Shown here: positions 6,630 through 8,153 of the stretch, one piece after another
How positions within the stretch are numbered: position 1 is the first letter of the stretch
Layout of the letters: each line of letters begins with the position of its first letter
NCBI GenBank assembly: GCA_025966435.1
Contig: JAICRQ010000139.1
Coordinates: forward strand, 1-8,153
Source of the DNA: Anaerolineales bacterium
Lineage (GTDB): Bacteria; Chloroflexota; Anaerolineae; Anaerolineales; Villigracilaceae
Reading direction: 5' to 3'
Length of the DNA stretch: 8,153 nucleotides
Translations under genes and position numbers: made by a program
The notes under the pieces: generated by a model
Databases searched by the model: none
What the model saw: the letters and a program-made list of their open reading frames with translations, nothing else
What the model was told of the DNA's origin: nothing

Positions 6630-7547
6630 ATGAATCAAACAAGTTCGGCTGAGAAAACCGAGTTTTCCATTCATCCCGCCACCAGCATTGGGCACATCTC
6701 TCTCAGGGTTGCGAATCTTGAGAACCAGCTTACGTTCTACCAGCAGGCAATGGGCTTCAAGCTGCACTGGCGTGAAGGCAATAAAGCCGGGCTCGGTTCC
6801 GGAAACGCGGACTTGCTATGCCTGACAGAAGAGCCGAATCTCAAGCGATATCGCGGAGTGACGGGTCTCTATCATGTGGCGTATCTTTTCCCAAACCGCC
6901 GGGAACTCGCCATCGCAATGGCGCGTCTGTTTGCGCTGAAGTATCCCAATGCACCCACCGACCACATCATGACCAAGACTACCTACCTCGATGATCTCGA
7001 AGGCAACGGCATCGAGCTGTATTGCGAATCGCCGGAAGACGGCACCTGGACGATCACGGACGGCAATATGGAAGCTCGCCGCAAAGATGGCTCTTGGAGC
7101 AATGGACGCGAACCGCTGGACGTGGATGCATTGTTCAGCCATATCAAAGAAGACGACCGCCTGGACGTCCCTGTCCCTCCCGAGACCAAAATCGGGCACG
7201 TCCACCTGCATGTGCACGACATCGACGAAGCTGTGGATTTCTATCATGGCGTCATCGGCTTTGACGTCATGGGGATATCCAAGGGGATCCAAATGGCATT
7301 CGTCTCCGCAGGCGGGTACCACCACCACATCGGCTTGAACACCTGGCAGGGACGCGGTGCCCCTCCGCCGCCCGCCGATGCGCTCGGGTTGCGCCACTTC
7401 ACCATAGAATTGCCTGATCAAAAAGCGCTGGATGATGTGATGTCACGGGTCGAAAAGGCAGGCATTTCTGCCAACCAGACGGAAGACGGTCTGCTTTTGT
7501 ACGATCCATCGCAGAACGGTGTAATTCTTACCACCGCGAAAAAATAA
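6630..7547 (+). CDS. catE: Two-domain VOC ring-cleavage dioxygenase, CatE-like (catechol 2,3-dioxygenase family)
   Basis: The protein has 305 residues and two vicinal-oxygen-chelate domains, about 18-131 and 186-300. The first opens IGHISL with FYQQAMGF; the second opens IGHVHLHV with FYHGVIGF and carries AGGYHHHIGLNTW (227-239), a block typical of the CatE group. Domain 1 offers a full metal triad: His22, His82 and Glu129 (NGIEL). Domain 2 has His190 and His256, but Ile299 replaces the acidic ligand (NGVIL). Classical two-domain extradiol enzymes keep the iron site in the C-terminal half, so the site seems to lie in the N-terminal half here. The family cleaves catechols using Fe(II) or Mn(II), in the cytoplasm. 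Only a weak AGAAG-type ribosome site is visible. It is the last gene of the operon, ahead of an intrinsic terminator. The substrate remains inferred. Confidence 0.8.
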   Translation: MNQTSSAEKTEFSIHPATSIGHISLRVANLENQLTFYQQAMGFKLHWREGNKAGLGSGNADLLCLTEEPNLKRYRGVTGLYHVAYLFPNRRELAIAMARLFALKYPNAPTDHIMTKTTYLDDLEGNGIELYCESPEDGTWTITDGNMEARRKDGSWSNGREPLDVDALFSHIKEDDRLDVPVPPETKIGHVHLHVHDIDEAVDFYHGVIGFDVMGISKGIQMAFVSAGGYHHHIGLNTWQGRGAPPPPADALGLRHFTIELPDQKALDDVMSRVEKAGISANQTEDGLLLYDPSQNGVILTTAKK

Positions 7548-7565
7548 TTTCTAGCCACCGGGAAC

Positions 7566-7599
7566 AAAACATCCGAAGCTCTCAGGCTTCGGATGTTTT
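7566..7599 (+). terminator. Intrinsic terminator closing the doxX-catE operon
   Basis: AAAACATCCGAAGC (7566-7579) and GCTTCGGATGTTTT (7586-7599) form a perfect 14-bp stem with a TCTCAG loop. Because A-runs and T-runs flank both sides, it could work in either direction. It lies 18 nt after the catE stop and repeats the stem of the terminator at 3721-3756. Confidence 0.85.
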
Positions 7600-7711
7600 C
7601 GATTCGGCACTGTAATCATTGTGTAAAGTAACAAACTTTCGAGGGGAACGTTATAGCATAAAAGGGTGTATCAATTCTTGTCGACTCATCTCGGGAAAGG
7701 AGCCATATTCT

Positions 7712-8153
7712 ATGATGCCGTTAGGCGATGATAATTCTGGACGCAGAATTACGCCCATTGTGACCTATGCCTTGATCGCTGTCAATGTGCTGGTGTTCTT
7801 TTTGGAGCTCAGCGGCGGTGACGCGTTTATCCAGCGCTGGGCGTTTGTCCCCACCCGCTTTCTGGAAAATCCTGCCGGCGATTTCGTCACGCTGTTTACC
7901 TCCATGTTCATGCACGCGGGCTGGCTTCACTTGCTAGGCAATATGCTGTATTTATGGATTTTCGGTGATAACGTTGAGGACCGCTTGGGACATGGCTTGT
8001 ATTTTGTGTTTTACATTTTATGCGGTCTGGCAGCAACCTTTGCCCAGCTGGCTTTCAGTGCGAACTCCAGCATTCCTAACCTGGGCGCCTCGGGAGCGAT
8101 TGCCGGCGTGCTGGGTGCCTACCTGATCATGTTCCCGCGCGGTAGTGTGAATG
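7712..8153 (+). CDS. Rhomboid-family intramembrane serine protease (partial, C-terminus outside window)
   Basis: The first 147 residues are visible. A hydrophobic helix at 15-33 is followed by the L1-loop region and FTSMFMHAGWLHLLGNMLYLWIFGDNVED, split here as FTSMFMHAGWLHL (62-74) and LGNMLYLWIFGDNVED (75-90). His73 and Asn77 match GlpG His150/Asn154 of the oxyanion region. GASGAIAG (125-132) carries the nucleophile Ser127. The catalytic histidine helix is beyond the window. Rhomboids cleave transmembrane segments of substrates within the membrane. AAAGGAG (7696-7702) lies nine bases before the ATG. The gene follows a strong terminator, so it is probably a separate unit and not part of the redox operon. 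Its function in this organism cannot be inferred from the context. Confidence 0.9.
   Translation, partial: MMPLGDDNSGRRITPIVTYALIAVNVLVFFLELSGGDAFIQRWAFVPTRFLENPAGDFVTLFTSMFMHAGWLHLLGNMLYLWIFGDNVEDRLGHGLYFVFYILCGLAATFAQLAFSANSSIPNLGASGAIAGVLGAYLIMFPRGSVN

Noticed and set aside
6816..7421. 201-codon open frame on the minus strand
   Set aside because: It is antisense to the CatE-like gene and follows from that gene's codon bias; no recognisable domain.
7600..7711. Promoter for the rhomboid gene
   Set aside because: A TATAGC-like -10 (7652-7657) exists but no acceptable -35 at 16-18 bp; a GGAAC box suggests an ECF-type site but lacks a matching -10. Apart from the ribosome site I see nothing firm here.

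Overview
The window suggests a bacterium of moderate GC content, possibly Chloroflexota (Anaerolineae-like). That guess rests on protein style, F420-type enzymes and an AT-rich heptamer repeat in gene junctions; nothing here proves it. I see no rRNA, tRNA, CRISPR array, transposase or replication origin.

Region 1 (1-3709, all minus strand) is a surface-polysaccharide operon. A near-perfect sigma70-type promoter (-35 TTGACA, 16 bp, -10 TATAAT) overlaps a 17-bp palindrome. It drives, in order, a winged-helix regulator with a possible Rossmann-like C-terminal domain, an extended-SDR sugar-nucleotide epimerase/dehydratase, GDP-L-fucose synthase, and an ABC-2 polysaccharide export permease. The permease runs without a stop codon into the ATPase of the same exporter, which leaves the window at its left edge. 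The junction is a short linker built from in-frame copies of an ATTACNA-type heptamer, and the same heptamer fills the spacer just upstream of the permease. The genes would make deoxy-sugar nucleotides and export the polymer or glycolipid containing them.

Region 2 (3721-7599) is a self-contained redox/aromatic-stress module. A TetR-family repressor (minus) is divergent from four plus-strand genes: a DoxX-family membrane protein, an F420H2:NADP oxidoreductase-like protein, a luciferase-like (LLM) flavin/F420 oxidoreductase and a two-domain CatE-like VOC dioxygenase. DoxX plus CatE recalls the Bacillus subtilis catDE pair (catechol/quinone response); here two redox enzymes sit between them and the regulator is TetR-type. 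The divergent region holds several GTTG/CAAC half-sites, including two GTTG-N6-CAAC sites 73 bp apart. Hairpins sharing the same 17-nt sequence bracket the module.

Region 3 (7600-8153) starts a rhomboid intramembrane serine protease that runs off the right edge.

The most notable observations are the stop-less permease-ATPase fusion through a repeat-derived linker, and the composition of the TetR/DoxX/Fno-like/LLM/CatE module.
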